Below the pieces are notes generated by a model. The model searched no databases, was not told the origin of the DNA, and was given only the letters and a program-made list of their open reading frames with translations. Shown piece after piece: positions 35,946 through 48,063 of a stretch of 64,000 nt of DNA. Within the stretch, counting starts at the first letter, position 1. Each line of letters begins with the position of its first letter. The stretch is taken from NCBI GenBank assembly GCA_002794775.1, contig NBAY01000105.1, positions 1 through 64,000 of the forward strand, given 5' to 3'. The stretch is from Porodaedalea pini (lineage: Eukaryota > Basidiomycota > Agaricomycetes > Hymenochaetales > Hymenochaetaceae). A program made the translations under genes and the position numbers.

Positions 35946-36965
35946 GATAGCATGAGCACGTCGCATTCGCTTCGTACGAGCGTGCTGAACAAGAACCTTG
36001 CTCGCATGAATGCGGCTGTCACCTCGTCTAGCGCATCTGTCCGGAGCGTAGCGCGCAGCGTTGCGTCGACGATTAGCCGAACGTCATCGCGCCTTACGAC
36101 TGCAACGGAGCGTGAGCGTAAGAAGAGCCGGCCAGACTCGAAGTTTGCGCCGTCCACCCCGCGTAGCACGAGTCCAAGCGTCCATAGGGCACCGAGTGCG
36201 CTCTCGTGTACTTCAGGTATGGACGTGGATGGGGAGGGTGACGAACAAGAAAGCCCGCGACTAAAGGGCTCGACCTCGTCCCTTGCGCGCTCTACCGCAT
36301 CATCTTCCGTGGTTTCTCGACGGCCCAGTGTAGCTTCTCGTTCTCCGCACACAACTGGGAAAGACGCAGGTGTCACGAGTGTAAAACTACCAAACATCGT
36401 CTCCATGCAAAGACTAAAGTCTGTCGCCTCCTCTGTTTCATCTACTCGTTCACATGCATCGACTATCCACAGAAATGCCGCCACTGTAGGCCAGCAAGGT
36501 ACTCTTCGTCCACCTCATCCGCCCTCGCGACCGACATCCTCGGTCTCGAATGTGTCAATGTCCAGCAGCAGGAGCGGGGCTTCATCACGCGAGTCTACAT
36601 TCAAGACGCGTCGCGAGAACATGACCCACGCGACTCTGTTACTCGGTCAAGGAAAGTCTCGACCACGTCAATGACCTCGATGCGCAGCACCGGAACCTCA
36701 AGATCGCCTAAAATGTCGGCGCCTGCGCTACTGAAAGGACGGCCGCATCGCGTCTCTGAAACGAGTGCGGCACCAATTAGTACGGTAAACGCAGCATCGC
36801 GCACACGGAAGGTGTCGCCCATTACTACAGTATCTACGAAAACAACGGCGAACAAGACGCCCGTCATTCGAAAGTCACCGTCGGCGAATTCAATTCGATC
36901 AGCTGCATCTGTGGCAACAGCTGGAGGGAAAAAGACAGCGACGAAGAAGTCCCCTGCAGTTGATG
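35946..36965 (+). pseudogene. Ser/Arg-rich linker, copy B
   Basis: MSTSHSLRTSVLNKNLARMN to SPAVDEK, nearly the same as copy A, with a handful of replacements such as MQRLKSVASS for LQRPKSVAAS. One frame change lies near 36670. At the RPB1 junction about 30 bp found in copies A and C are missing (DEKIRDLCLT here). Confidence 0.6.
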
Positions 36966-39309
36966 AGAAGATACGTGACTTATGCCTTACTCTAGTACGT
37001 GTTTATCCACCTTTAACTCATTGTATGGTCGTTGATTAGTGTATTTTAGCCTTTCATCTAAATCTTTCCATCACTCCACCGTATGATGCCGATTTCGATG
37101 GCGATGAGATGAACAAGCAGTATGTCACTTTTAAGATTAGCTTTACATCTCTTTCTCAGCTCCGTCTAGCGTTCCTCAGAGCGAAGAGGCGAGAGCCGAA
37201 CTCAATCAAATTGCACGGGTTACAAAGCAGATCATCTCGCTGCAGGCGAACAAACCTGTTATGGGCATCGTACAGGACACGTTGTGCAGTGTCCGGAAAT
37301 TCACTCTGCGGGATAGCTTCCTCGACTGGGTGGAGGTGCAAAACATCCTACTCTGGGTGCCGGACTGGGACGGCACGATTCCGACGCCGGCGATCTTGAA
37401 GCCGAAGCCATTATGGACGGGCAAACAGATTCTTAGCATGACGATTCCTTGCGGAATAAAGATATATCGCTCGCCTGATCTGAAACCTTCGAGCTCCGTT
37501 TTCGACGATGGCATGCTCATTGAAATCGGCGAGATCATCTTTGGTATCGTGTAGAAAAAGACGGTTGGAGCGTTGCAAGGCGGTCTTATCCACGTCGTCT
37601 TCCGCGAAAAAGGTCCCGAAGCGACTCGTACGCTGTTCACTGGTCTCCAGCAGATGGTTAATCACTGGCGGTTCCACAATGGATTCAGGATAGGCATTGG
37701 TGATACGGTCGCGGATAAGAAGACAATGGTGTACATCACGGAGCAGATCGAGATGCGGAAGCAGAATGTCGTGCAGGTCATTGAAGACGCATCTAACGAC
37801 CGTCTGAAAGCTGCACCGGGTATGACTATTCGCGAGTCGTTCGAGAGTCGAGTCGAAGGCGAGCTCAACTTTGCGCGTGACCACTCCGGTGTCAAAGAGA
37901 TGGTTGTCGTGGGTTCGAAGGGTTCGTTCATTAACATCTCGCAGATGTCCGTCTGTGTTGGTCAGCAGTCCTTTGAAGGGAAGTAAACCCCGATCGGCTT
38001 CAGGCATCGCACTCTACCTCACTTCACGAAGGATGACTTCAGCCCAGAGGCGCGCGGCTTCGTTGAAAACTCGTATCTTCGTGGGTTAACTTCGCAAGAG
38101 TTTTTCTTCCACACTATGGCTGGTCGCGAAGGTTTGATCGATACCGCTGTCAAGACGGCCAAGACTGATTACATTCAGCGTCGACTTGTAAGGGCACTCG
38201 AAGACGTGACTGTCTGCTACGACGGGACTGTACGAAACTCACTGGGTGACCTGATCCAATTCGTGTATGGCGAGGATGGTATGGACGGTGCTTTTGTTGA
38301 ACGGCAAACGATCAAAACGTTTGGTATCAATGATCGCGAGTTCGAACCTCGCTATCGGGTCGATGTCACTGACCCGAAGGGTGGATTCCTTCCTGGTGTT
38401 TTGCAAATTGGTATCGACGACTCATCCCTCGAGCTCCGGCAAAAACTCGACGAGGAATACGACCGTCTTCATGAGGATCGGAAATTGCTACATGAATTCA
38501 TTTTCCCGGGCCGTGACAATTCCGCTGCCCACTATCTTCCTGTCAACCTGAACCGCATCGTGCAGAACGCAACGCAGACTTTCCATATCGACCTCAGAAA
38601 ACCGAGCGATCTGGAGCCGGTTTACATCATTGAGCAGGTGCAGCAGCTGGCAGACCGCCTGATCGTTGTGCGCTGCGATGATCTTTTGATAAAGGAGGCT
38701 GCCGAGAACGCTTCTGTTGCATTCCGCATGCACCTTCGGGCGACTTTTGCCGCTCGTCTAGTCCTAGAGGAGTTCCATCTCAACAGAGGTGGAGACGAAG
38801 TTCAACCGGTCGGTCGCTCATCCGGGCGAGATGTGCGGCACACTCGCTGCCCAGTTGATTGGTGAGCCAGTGACGCAGATGACACTAAATACCTTCCATT
38901 ATGCTGGTGTTTCGAGTAAAAACATCACGCTCGGTGTGCCGCGTCTTAAAGAAATCATCAACGTCACCGCGAACATCAAGACTCCGTCGCTCACAGTGTA
39001 CCTGGACCCAGAAATCGCTGCTGTCGACACGAGGGCCAATTCGGTGCAAACAGAACTTGCGTACACATCGCTGCGTACCGTTACAGCAGCGGTCGAGATC
39101 TACTACAATCCTGATTCAAGTACGACAATCATTGAGGAGGATAAGGAGTTTGTTGATGCATTCTTCGCCATCTCCGACGAGGAAATTGAGTCGGGTCTTC
39201 ATCTTCAGTCGCCATGGCTACTTCGTCTTGAGCTCGGTCGCTCGAAGATGCTTGACAGGAAACTTACGATGAACTACGTTGCTGGCCGTATCGCGGAAAG
39301 CTTTGCCAT
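36966..39309 (+). pseudogene. RPB1: RPB1 internal fragment, copy B (longest)
   Basis: The longest of the three polymerase pieces. It runs from the exon before the ADFDGDEMN active-site motif through [38 protein letters not shown], the block around [99 protein letters not shown] and [20 protein letters not shown] to [14 protein letters not shown]. In-frame stops (TAG after FGIV, about 37552; TAA after SFEGK, about 37985) and a frameshift near 38785 kill it. Right after AESF the sequence passes back into CAP-Gly gene sequence. Confidence 0.9.
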
Positions 39310-39986
39310 TGCCAAAAATGCCATCTAAGGAAAATATTGACCCTGAAGATCCTCCCAATGCAGGCAGTACATTGACGATTAAAGGGAAGTGGAAGGGGAA
39401 AGGGTGGGTGGATGCCATCATCGCAGACGACAGATCTCTGCGATCGAGCAACAACGGATCAAATACAACTCTTGCTACATTGCGGCACAAGGAATTGAAT
39501 GACACCAGTACCCTCAATCGAGTGCCTGCGGGGGAGACGGCGTCTGCAAGCGAGACGGTCATGCTGCAACCCCGTGGCTTTACATTGGACATCGGCATTC
39601 CATGTATCATTACTTCAAAGCGGAAGCAGTTCCGTGCGTTTGCCCGTTATATCGGCGAGGTTGAGGGTGAGAGCGGGCCATGGGTCGGTGTCGAGGTGCC
39701 CGTGGGCGATGCTTGGGCAGATGATCAGCTTGAGGGCCGCCAGTGGGATGACAGCTCATGGGGTGGTGTGCGCTACTTTGACGTCGGGACTTTGGCATCG
39801 GAATGGGGCGACGACAAATGCATGACCCGCCGGCAACGCGCTGATTTGACGAATAACTATGGAACTAGCGTTATTAGTGGCTGGAAGGGCACGAAACGCG
39901 AGGGGGAGCAGCTCAGCGTTGACCGCAAGAAGTGTTTCCGTAGCACGTTGCCGTCAGTGCAGGACGTGTCGAACACGGAGTATTGA
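39310..39986 (+). pseudogene. CAP-Gly domain C-terminal part, copy B
   Basis: [20 protein letters not shown] and a Lys-rich stretch are followed by a CAP-Gly domain: GIPCIITSKRKQFRAFARYI, GEVEGESGPWVGVEVPVGDA, DDSSWGGVRYFDVG. CAP-Gly domains bind the EEY tails of tubulin and EB proteins. The frame ends at VSNTEY with TGA where copy C continues to EYRGLFVRPQQVLYVVDAVG. The domain itself is open, but it has lost its own promoter and lies out of frame behind RPB1. Confidence 0.8.
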
Positions 39987-40400
39987 GGTCTCTTTGTGAG
40001 GCCACAGCAGGTGCTGTATGTTGTAGATGCTGTCGGTTCGGGCTTGTGAATCTTGGAACATATTTAAGTTCAGATTCCTGCCCTTTTTCTTTTTCTTTCT
40101 TTCTTTCTTTTACCCTACTCCCATGTTTAGTCACTCCTTGCTCTGGGCAAATGCCCTCATTCCCGAAACCACTTGTTGGCATGTTCATATTCCTCTCTTA
40201 TCTACTCAATCATATCACTCTGGATTCTCGAATTGCACCTTTTGGAGAATTTTTTAATCAGTTTTTGAATGCTGTTGGTTTTTTAGTTAGTACATTTGTG
40301 TTGAGTTTCTGTACAAATGGCATTCTTGTGCCTCACGCAATAAGTTAGAAATCATTTTAGAGTATGTTAGCACACAGATGAGTTGTGCATTGCATTTCAA
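39987..40400. other. 3' flank of copy B
   Basis: Contains the remaining out-of-frame end of the CAP-Gly gene (RGLFVRPQQVLYVVDAVGSG, about 39988-40048), a TTTC microsatellite (40087-40111) and AT-rich 3' sequence. In copy C the same sequence is interrupted after the TTTC tract by a MITE. Confidence 0.6.
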
Positions 40401-40578
40401 CTTGAGGTAGTGGGCCATTGGGATGGCAAGCTACAATTACTGTTTTCTGTGTCTTTCATTTTATATGAGAGGACTAAAGCTTCCAAATTATACTAAAACA
40501 TTATTCTCATTAGTGAATTATTTAGTATTCAGTAAACAGTAATCGTAGCTTGCCATCCTAATGGCCCACTACCTCAAG
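40401..40578 (+). mobile_element. 178 bp fold-back MITE, copy 1
   Basis: Ends are CTTGAGGTAGTGGGCCATTG and its inverse. The terminal inverted repeats are about 45 bp, around an AT-rich centre of about 85 bp. The element is the same length as copy 2 (43963-44140), which lies in the opposite orientation. No clear target-site duplication is visible at either copy. Confidence 0.85.
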
Positions 40579-42319
40579 TGGTGGACGGAGTTCCCGTTGT
40601 GGTCATTGACGCCAGAGGTGGTACGTGCCTGGATAGTTGGCTTGGCCGACTTTGACGTGAGTATTAACGTTCACCATGAGCGACTCTATCCCTGATGCTC
40701 TCGTTTAGTACATGCGGTCTGAGCTTCATCGCCGTACGACTGAGGTTTGCCGTCTCGACATGTGGACTCATCTGCCGGAGAGTCGCTGGCAGCAGATGCA
40801 CGACTACCTGAATGCGGTGAGGGATCGCTACGGGATGCGGGATAACGAGACCATGCACGCCCTGGCTGATGCGGCGATAGCTGCAGAAATGGCGGCGACG
40901 GCGTGAAACGAACCTGGGAGTACAGAGTTGGACCGGGAGTTGGCTGTGTTTGATCAGCACGAACGAGTTCGTCAGGCTAGTGAGACTGAGCGGCTTGATG
41001 AGCTGATTTGGTTTGGGCAGCAGTCTCTCCCTGTGTCGATGATGCGGCGCGGCATGTCTGCCCAACCAACAGCGCCTGATCTTGGGTCTCCTGGTGGAAG
41101 CGATCTGGCTGGTTCCGCTTGGACAAGAGACGCGCAACAGGCAGAACTGGCAGAACCGGCGCAACGAGTGGAACGGACGGAACGGACGGAACGACCGCAA
41201 CAAGCGCAACAGATGAGATCTGGTCCTGACGAAACTGATCTACCAATCGAGGACGATCAGAGTGATGCGTCTCGTACTTCTTCAATGCGGGCGTGGGCGA
41301 AAAAGGAGTTGGTGACTCGTGCTGCTGCCCACGCCTGTCGTCGTCCGGTTATTCCTCCTCGGGCACCAAGTGAAGAGTCGGCTCCGATGGTCGTCGATGA
41401 GAGTCCTGCTAGTCCTCCACCTGGTTGTCACAGGGAATCAGATTACGGGGGAAACGGCTCGGACTCAACTGTTCTTGGCTTGCGGGGTCGATCCATGAGT
41501 GCTGCTTCGGGCGACTACAATAACAGCAGCAGCAACAAGGGTCAGGTCGACAACGGTGAAGATGATGAGGACGAGGACGAGGACGTTGACGATGACGCCG
41601 AAGGAAGCGTCGACGAAGGAAGCGACGGTGAGGGAAGCGACGGCGAGGGAAGTGACGGCGAGGGAAGCGATGACGAGGAGGCCGAGGAAGACGAGGACAA
41701 CAGCAGCAGCAACATCCATTCTGCTGGTTATGATCAGTGCCTGATGCGAGGCATAGAGTGTACTGGGACTCCTGGGAAGGCGTGCACGAGTTGTCGGAGG
41801 CTCCGGATCAGGTGCGAGCTGTCGACGCATGGCTGGGCGATGAACCGCGTCATGCATGAGTGGGTTGCGCAGGCTCCCCCTCCTCGGTTGCGGTCTGCTG
41901 CTAGGTCGTCTGTGAGACCTGCTACGAGCACGGCGCCAAGTACTCCAGTGAGGCTGCCTCCTGGGGCGTTGACGAGGGCTCCTGCGAGAGCATCGACAAG
42001 ACCACCAACAGGTCCAGTGACAGCTGGGTCTAGTCGTCTGGCTCGTTCTAGTGTCGGGGTTGGCTCATTTGATGATGGGGTTGAGGAGCTGTCCGTTCAT
42101 TCGTTGGAGGCGGAGTCGGATCGGGAGTTGTCTGTCCTAGGTCGGGACGCTCAAGTGCTGGAGCGCACCGCTTCAGAGCTGGAGTGTCAGGCGGCGTTGC
42201 TGCGAGATAGAGCAGCCGCCATGCGGTCTAACGTCGCGTCGATGCAGCGGGCTCGGGGGTCGAGACGGGATTGGGAAGAAGGCTCGGGGAAAGGAAAGGG
42301 GAAGGGAAAGGCGAGGTAG
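40579..42319 (+). pseudogene. Acidic zinc-cluster-like protein, 5'-truncated
   Basis: Exon pieces: EFPLWSLTPEVVRAWIVGLA ends at GTGAGT (about 40658), then from about 40710 MRSELHRRTTEVCRLDMWTH to AEMAATA, a TGA at 40903-40905 where CGA fits, then a 463-residue open frame. That frame has an acidic Asp/Glu region with an EGSDG tandem repeat (about 41620-41680). Next comes a Cys cluster CLMRGIEC...CTSCRRLRIRC that matches a fungal Zn2Cys6 binuclear cluster except that the first Cys is missing. A Pro/Arg/Ser-rich stretch, a short coiled coil (LGRDAQVLERTASELECQAA) and a Gly-Lys tail follow. The MITE cuts off its 5' end. It may be a domesticated regulator-like or element-borne protein; no relative is recognised with certainty. 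Confidence 0.5.
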
Positions 42320-42678
42320 AGTCGGGACGCGCGGAACGCATGCAATGCACGGAACCCTCTATTTAGTTGAAAAAAGAAAACAGAAAAAAAAAATTTTGTA
42401 CTTCTATAATTTTGTTTTTGAATTAAATGTTTTCCGAGTTTTGTGTTAGGGTTGTTGTTAAAGAAAAGAAATGGGGCAAGGAAACGCCAGGGGAGTCGAA
42501 ATGAAGTGAAGAGATAAATTGGGACGGAACCGGCGGAACAGCCGGAATGCTCAAAAACGGCTTGCAGTTGAATGCGTGCCCGAGCAGATTAATAGGATAG
42601 GATGACGAGAAGAGATGATGGAGAATTAAAGAAGAAAGGTGCATACATGGAGTCCTCAGAGCGGATCAGAGGTGAAGC
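42320..42678. other. Convergent 3' spacer
   Basis: AT-rich 3' flanks of two convergent genes. An A-tract near 42372-42395. No gene supported. Confidence 0.4.
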
Positions 42679-43962
42679 CTAGGCATCAGAGTCAACAGAC
42701 TCGGAATCGACATCTGAGACGTCATTCTGGTCCTCGTCTTGCTCTTGGGCATCGTTCATCATTTCGAGCTCTTCCTCGGAGTCTTCTATGAGTTTGGTGA
42801 CTGGAACTGAAAGATTAGAACGGGGGAAGTAGAGAATAAGTCGAAACACAGCAATTCTAAGGCGGGAAACTGCCCCATTGAGTTCCACCACGATATACGA
42901 TCCTCCCTCCATTTTTCGAACAACCACGTAAGGGCCAAGGTACTGAGGTTTCGTCTTCCGATTGAGTTCCATTTTCGTTCGTGAGTTCCTAAGAAGGACG
43001 AGTTGTCCTGGTTGGAAGTCGTAGTCTTTAATAAGACGTCGGTTCGCCTCCTCGAACTGTCTTGTGTACGCGTGCCTGGCATCGCTGACCTTCTTGGCGA
43101 TAGCTTCTAAATCCTCGGGGCGTTTTTGAAGCTGGTGAGCTCGGATGGAGACGAGTTCAGTAGTAGAGAGCGGGGACTCGATTGGGGGTACGAGATATGT
43201 AGCTTCGGAGATATCGAAGGGGAGCAGCGGTTCTACTCCATGGACCATGAAGTACGGCGACAGTCCTGTAGCTCGTAGGATAGTAATTCGTTCGGCCCAA
43301 AATACTGAGTGAGCGTGCTTGTGCCAACGCTTCTTGTTTCCTTCTGCGGCTTTCATGAGAGCTTCCTGGACATCGAAATGCTTTCGTTCGATTAGCCTGT
43401 TAGCGCGTGAGTTGTAAGCTGAAATACGGATGTGATTGATGTGATGGTGACCCTTCAGCCAATCCAGCACAGCAATGAACGGCTTTCCATTGTCGGTGAC
43501 GAGTTCTGGGCAAGCCCCAAAGCGGCAGAGTATATCCTTGAATATGAACTGGCCGATCGCTTTGCCAGTTTTGGAGCGGAGGAGACGGAACTCAGGGTAT
43601 CCTGAAAGTGAGCATTGTGCATGGACAATGTAGCGGTAACCTCCTGCTTTTGGCATAACTTTTGTGTCGATGTGGACCTTCGAGAATAGGGGAGCGATGG
43701 ACGGGACCATTGGTGGAATAAGAACTTGCTTCGTCTGCCTGATCTGGCATTCGTGGCACGTCTTAACGTAGTGCTTGACGTCGTGTCCCAGGGAAGGCCA
43801 CCAGAACCGATCGAGGAGTCTGGCTCGTACCGAATATACTCCCTTATGTCCGAGGTCATTGTGGGCAGCTTTGACGAGTGTCCATTGACGTTCCGGTTCA
43901 ATGACTACCTGGTGCCGCTCATTCCATGCTTTCCGCCACAGCTTTCCAGCTCAAACAAAGAA
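42679..43962 (-). pseudogene. Second gypsy-type integrase fragment
   Basis: On the minus strand the frame opens near 43962 with FVxAGKLWRK interrupted by TGA. An HHCC finger follows (AAHNDLGHKG, then KTCHECQIRQTK). The DDE core is in KVHIDTKVMPKAGGYRYIVH (D), CPELVTDNGKPFIAVLDW (D) and RLIERKHFDVQEALMKA (E), and then an SH3-like C-terminus (GQLVLLRNSRTKMELNRKTK, YLGPYVVVRKMEGGSYIVVE) and an acidic tail ending at 42679. It belongs to a different gypsy lineage from the chromovirus at 30-35 kb and has no chromodomain. RT, RNase H, Gag and LTRs are absent; the MITE marks the truncation point. Confidence 0.8.
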
Positions 43963-44140
43963 CTTGAGGTAGTGGGCCATTGGGATGGCAAGCTACGATT
44001 ACTGTTTACTGAATAGTAAATAATTCACTAATGAGAATAATGTTTTAGTATAACTTTCAAGCTTTAGTCTTCTCATATAAAATGAAAGACACAGAAAACA
44101 GTAATCGTAGCTTGCCATCCCAATGGCCCACTACCTCAAG
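43963..44140 (-). mobile_element. 178 bp fold-back MITE, copy 2
   Basis: Inverted relative to copy 1 and nearly identical. It sits directly at the TTTC tract of copy C, and on its other side at the end of the gypsy integrase fragment. Confidence 0.85.
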
Positions 44141-44199
44141 TAAAAGAAAGAAAGAAAGAAAAAGAAAAGGGGCAGGAATCTGAACTTAAATATGTTCCA

Positions 44200-44935
44200 A
44201 GGTTCACAAGCCCGAACCGACAGCATCTACAACATACAGTACCTGCTGTGGCCTCACAAAGAGACCTCGATACTCCGCGTTCGACACGTCCGACACCGAC
44301 GGCGACGCGCTACGGAAACACTTCTTGCGGTCAACGCTGAGCTGCTCCCCCTCACGCTTCGTGCCCTTCCAGCCACTAATAACGCTAGTGCCATAGTTAT
44401 TCGTCACATCAATGCGTTGCCGGCAGGTCATGCATTCGTCGTCGCCCCATTCTGATGCCAAAGTCCCGACGTCAAAGTAGCGCACGCCACCCCATGAGCC
44501 GTCATTCCACTGGTGGCCCTCGAGCTGATCGTCTGCCTAAGCATCGCCCACAGGCACCTCTACACCGACCCATGGCCCGCTCTCACCCTCAACCTCGCCG
44601 ATATAATGGGCAAACACACGGAACCGCTTCCACTTTGAAGTAATGATACATGGAATGCCGATGTCCAATGTAGCACCATGGGGTTGCAGCATGACCGTCT
44701 CGCCTGCAGACACCGTCTCCCCCACAGGCACTCGATTGAGGGTAATGGTGTCATTCGATTCCTTGTGCCGCAATGTAGCGAGAGTCGTATTTGATCCGTT
44801 GTCGCTCGATCGCAGAGATCTGTCGTCTGCGATGATGGCATCCGCCCGCCCTTTCCCCTTCCCCTTCCCTTTAATCGTCAATGTACTGCCTGTATTGGGA
44901 GGATCTTCAAAATTGATATTTTCCTTAGATGGCAT
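44200..44935 (-). pseudogene. CAP-Gly domain C-terminal part, copy C
   Basis: [20 protein letters not shown], then GIPCIITSKWKRFRVFAHYI, GEVEGESGPWVGVEVPVGDA and a short break (in-frame TAG near 44538). The next open piece (MRYFDVGTLASEWGDDECMT) runs to EYRGLFVRPQQVLYVVDAVG. This is the most complete C-terminus of the three copies. Confidence 0.75.
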
Positions 44936-46935
44936 TTTTGGCAATGGCAAAGCTTTCCGCGATACGGCCAGCAACGTAGTTCATCGTAAGTTTCCTGTCA
45001 AGCATCTTCGAGCGACCGAGCTCAAGACAAAGTAGCCATGGCGACTGAAGATGAAGACCCAACTCAGTTTCCTCGTCGGACTTGGCGAAGAATGCATCAA
45101 CAAACTCCTTATCCTCCTCAATGATCGTCGGACTTGAATCAGGATCATGGTGGATCTCGACCGCTGCTGTAACGGTACGCAGCGATGTGTACGCAAGTTC
45201 TGTTTGCACCGACTTGGCCCTTGTGTCGACAGCAGCAATTTCTGGGTCCAGGTATATTGTGAGCGACGGAGTCTTGATATTCGCGGCGACGTTAACACCG
45301 AACGTGACGTTTTTACTCGAAACACCAGCGTAATGGAACGTATTTAGTGTCATCTGCGTCGCCGGCTCACGAATCGACTGGGCAGCGAGTGTGCCGCACA
45401 TCTTGCCCGGATGAGCGACCGACTGGTTGAACTTCGTCTCCATCTCGCCCAATACTCAGTCAAATGCTTACTTGTTGAGATGGAACTCTAGGACTGGACG
45501 CGCGACAAAAGTCGCCCGAAGGTGCATGCGGAATGCAACAGAAGCGTTCTCGGCAGCCTCCTTTATTAAAAGATCATCGCCGCGCACAACGATCAGGCGG
45601 TCTGCCAGCTGCTGCACCTGCTCAATGATGTAAACCGGCTCCAGATCGCTCGGTTTTCTGCGGTCGATATGGAAAATCTGCGTTGCGTTCTGCACGATGC
45701 GGTTCAGGTTGACAGGAAGATAGTGGGCAGCGGAATTGTCACGGCCCGGGAAAATGAATTCACGGGGCAATTTACGATCCTCATGAAGACGGTCATATTC
45801 CTCGTCGGGTTTTTGCCGGAGCTCGAGGGATGAGTCGTCGATACCGACTTGCAAAACACCAGGAAGGAATCCACCCTTCAGGTCAGTGACGTCGACCTGA
45901 TAGTGATGTTCGAACTCGCGATCATTGATACCGAACCTTTTGATCGTTTGCCGTTCAATAAAAGCACCGTCCATACCATCCTCGCCATACACGAATTGGA
46001 TCAGGTCACCCAGTGAGTTTCGTACAGTCCTGTCGTAGCAGACAGCCACGTCTTCGAGTGCCTTTACAAGTCGATGCTGAATGTAACCAGTCTCGCCCGT
46101 CTTGACAGCGGTATCAATCAAACCTTCACGACCAGCCATAGCGTGGAAGAAAAACTGTTGCGGAGTTAATCCGCGAAGATACGAGTTCTCAATGAAGCCG
46201 CGCGCCTCTGGGCTGAAGTCGTCCTTCGTAAAGTGAGGTGGTGTGCGATGCCTGAAGCCAAACGGGATTTGCTTCCCTTCAACGGCCTGCTGACCAACAC
46301 AGACGGACATCTGCGAGACGTTAATGAACGAACCCTTCGAACCCGCGACAACCATCTCTTTGACATTGTTGTCCTCCTTCACGTTCTCTGCGTACTGACC
46401 GGAGTGGTCGCGCGCCAAGTTGAGCTCGCGTTCGACTCAACTCTCGAAGGACTCGCGAATAGTCATACCCGGTGCAGCTTTCAGACGGTCGTTAGATGCA
46501 TCTTCTATGGCCTGCACGACATTCTGCTTCCACATCTTGATCTGATCCGTGATGTACGCCATTGTCTTCATCCGCGACCGTATCACCAATGCCTATACTG
46601 AATCCATTGTGGAACAGCCAGTGATTAACGATCTGCTGGAGACCAGTGAACAGCGTACGAGTCGCCTCGGGACCTTTTTCGTGAAAGTCGACGTGGATAA
46701 GACCGCCTTGCGACGCTCCAACCGTCTTCTTCTCCACGATACCAAAGATGATCTTAAAAGTGACATACTTCATGTTCATCTCATCGCCATCGAAATCGGC
46801 GTTATACGGTGGAGTGACGGAAAGATTTAGACGAGAGGCTAAAATACACCAATCAGCGACGATACAATGAGTTAAAGGTGGATAAACACGTACTGGAGTA
46901 AGGCATAAGTCGCACGCGATGCCTCGCCGGAGAAG
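44936..46935 (-). pseudogene. RPB1: RPB1 internal fragment, copy C
   Basis: Same span as copy [11 protein letters not shown], an intron, and [11 protein letters not shown] are intact, but the next about 400 bp (exon [10 protein letters not shown] to ENGE) are deleted: MKYVTFK joins directly to [17 protein letters not shown]. Another insertion-deletion keeps the [11 protein letters not shown] stretch that A and B lack. Later parts include [40 protein letters not shown] and [15 protein letters not shown] deletion removes PRLKEI from VTFGV. Not functional. Confidence 0.88.
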
Positions 46936-48063
46936 GCTTCTTCTCATCAACTGCAGGGGACTTCTTCGTCACTGTCTTCTTCCCTCCTGCTGTTGCCACA
47001 GATGCAGTTGATCGAATTGAATTCGCCGATGGTGACTTTCGAATGACGGACGTCTTGTTCGCTGTTGCTTTCGTAGATACTGTAGTAATGGGCGACACCT
47101 TCCGTGTGCGCGATGCCGCGTTTACTGTACTAATTGGCACCGCACTTGTTTCAGAGACGCGACATGGCCGTCCTTTCCGTAGTGCAGGCACCGGCGTTTG
47201 CGGAGATCTTGAGGTTCCGGTGCTGCACATCGAGGTCGATGACGTGGTCAAGACTTTCCTCGACCAAGTAACAGAGTCCCGCGGAGTCATATTCTCACGA
47301 GGCGTCTTGAATGTAGACTCGCGTGTTGAAGCCCCGCTCCTGCTGCTGGACATTGACACATTCGAGAGCGAGGATGCCGGTCGCGAGGGCGGATGAGGTG
47401 GACGAAGAGTACCTTGCTGGCCTGCAGTGGCGGCATTTCTGCGGATAGTCGATGCATGTGAACGAGTAGATGAAACAGAAGCGGCGACAGATTTTGGTCT
47501 TTGCACGGAGACGACGTTCAGTAGTTTTACACTCGTGACACTCGCGGTGTCGCCTGTGTCTTTCCCAGTTGTGTGTGGAGAGCGAGAAGCTACACCGGGC
47601 CGTCGAGAAACCACGGAAGATGACGCGGTAGAGCGCGCAAGGGACGAGGTCGAGCCCTTTAGTCGCAGGCTTTCTTGTTCGTCACGCTCTCCATCCACGT
47701 CCATACCTGAATTATACGAGAGCGCACTCGCTGCCCTATGGACGCTTGGACTCGTGCTACGCGGGTGGACGGCACAAACTTCGAGTGTGGCTGGCTCTCC
47801 TTACGTTCACACTCCGTCGCAGTCGTAAGGCGCAATGACGTTCGGCTAGTCGTCGACGCAACGCTGCACGCTACACTCCGGACAGATGTGCTAGACGAGG
47901 TGACAGCTGTGTTCCCGCGAGCAAGGTTCTTGTTCAACACGCTTGTACGAAGCGAATGCGACGTGCTCATGCTATCGCGCTCAGTGGTGTCTTCGATCCT
48001 GCTGAGAGTAGGGCGAAGGCCTGCTCGCGTAAGCGGCCCACGCACCGTGTTGGAGTTGCTCAT
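46936..48063 (-). pseudogene. Ser/Arg-rich linker, copy C
   Basis: MSNSNTVRGPLTRAGLRPTL at 48063 runs on to SRIEDTTERDSMSTSHSLRT and then the Ser-rich part ending in [14 protein letters not shown]. It includes the stretch upstream of RIEDTTERD that copies A and B have lost. It joins to RPB1 at the same base as copy A. Confidence 0.6.

Noticed and set aside
43963..44140. MITE copies as a stem-loop non-coding RNA gene
   Set aside because: Same length and ends at two places in opposite orientation, interrupting other repeats; fits a transposable element better.
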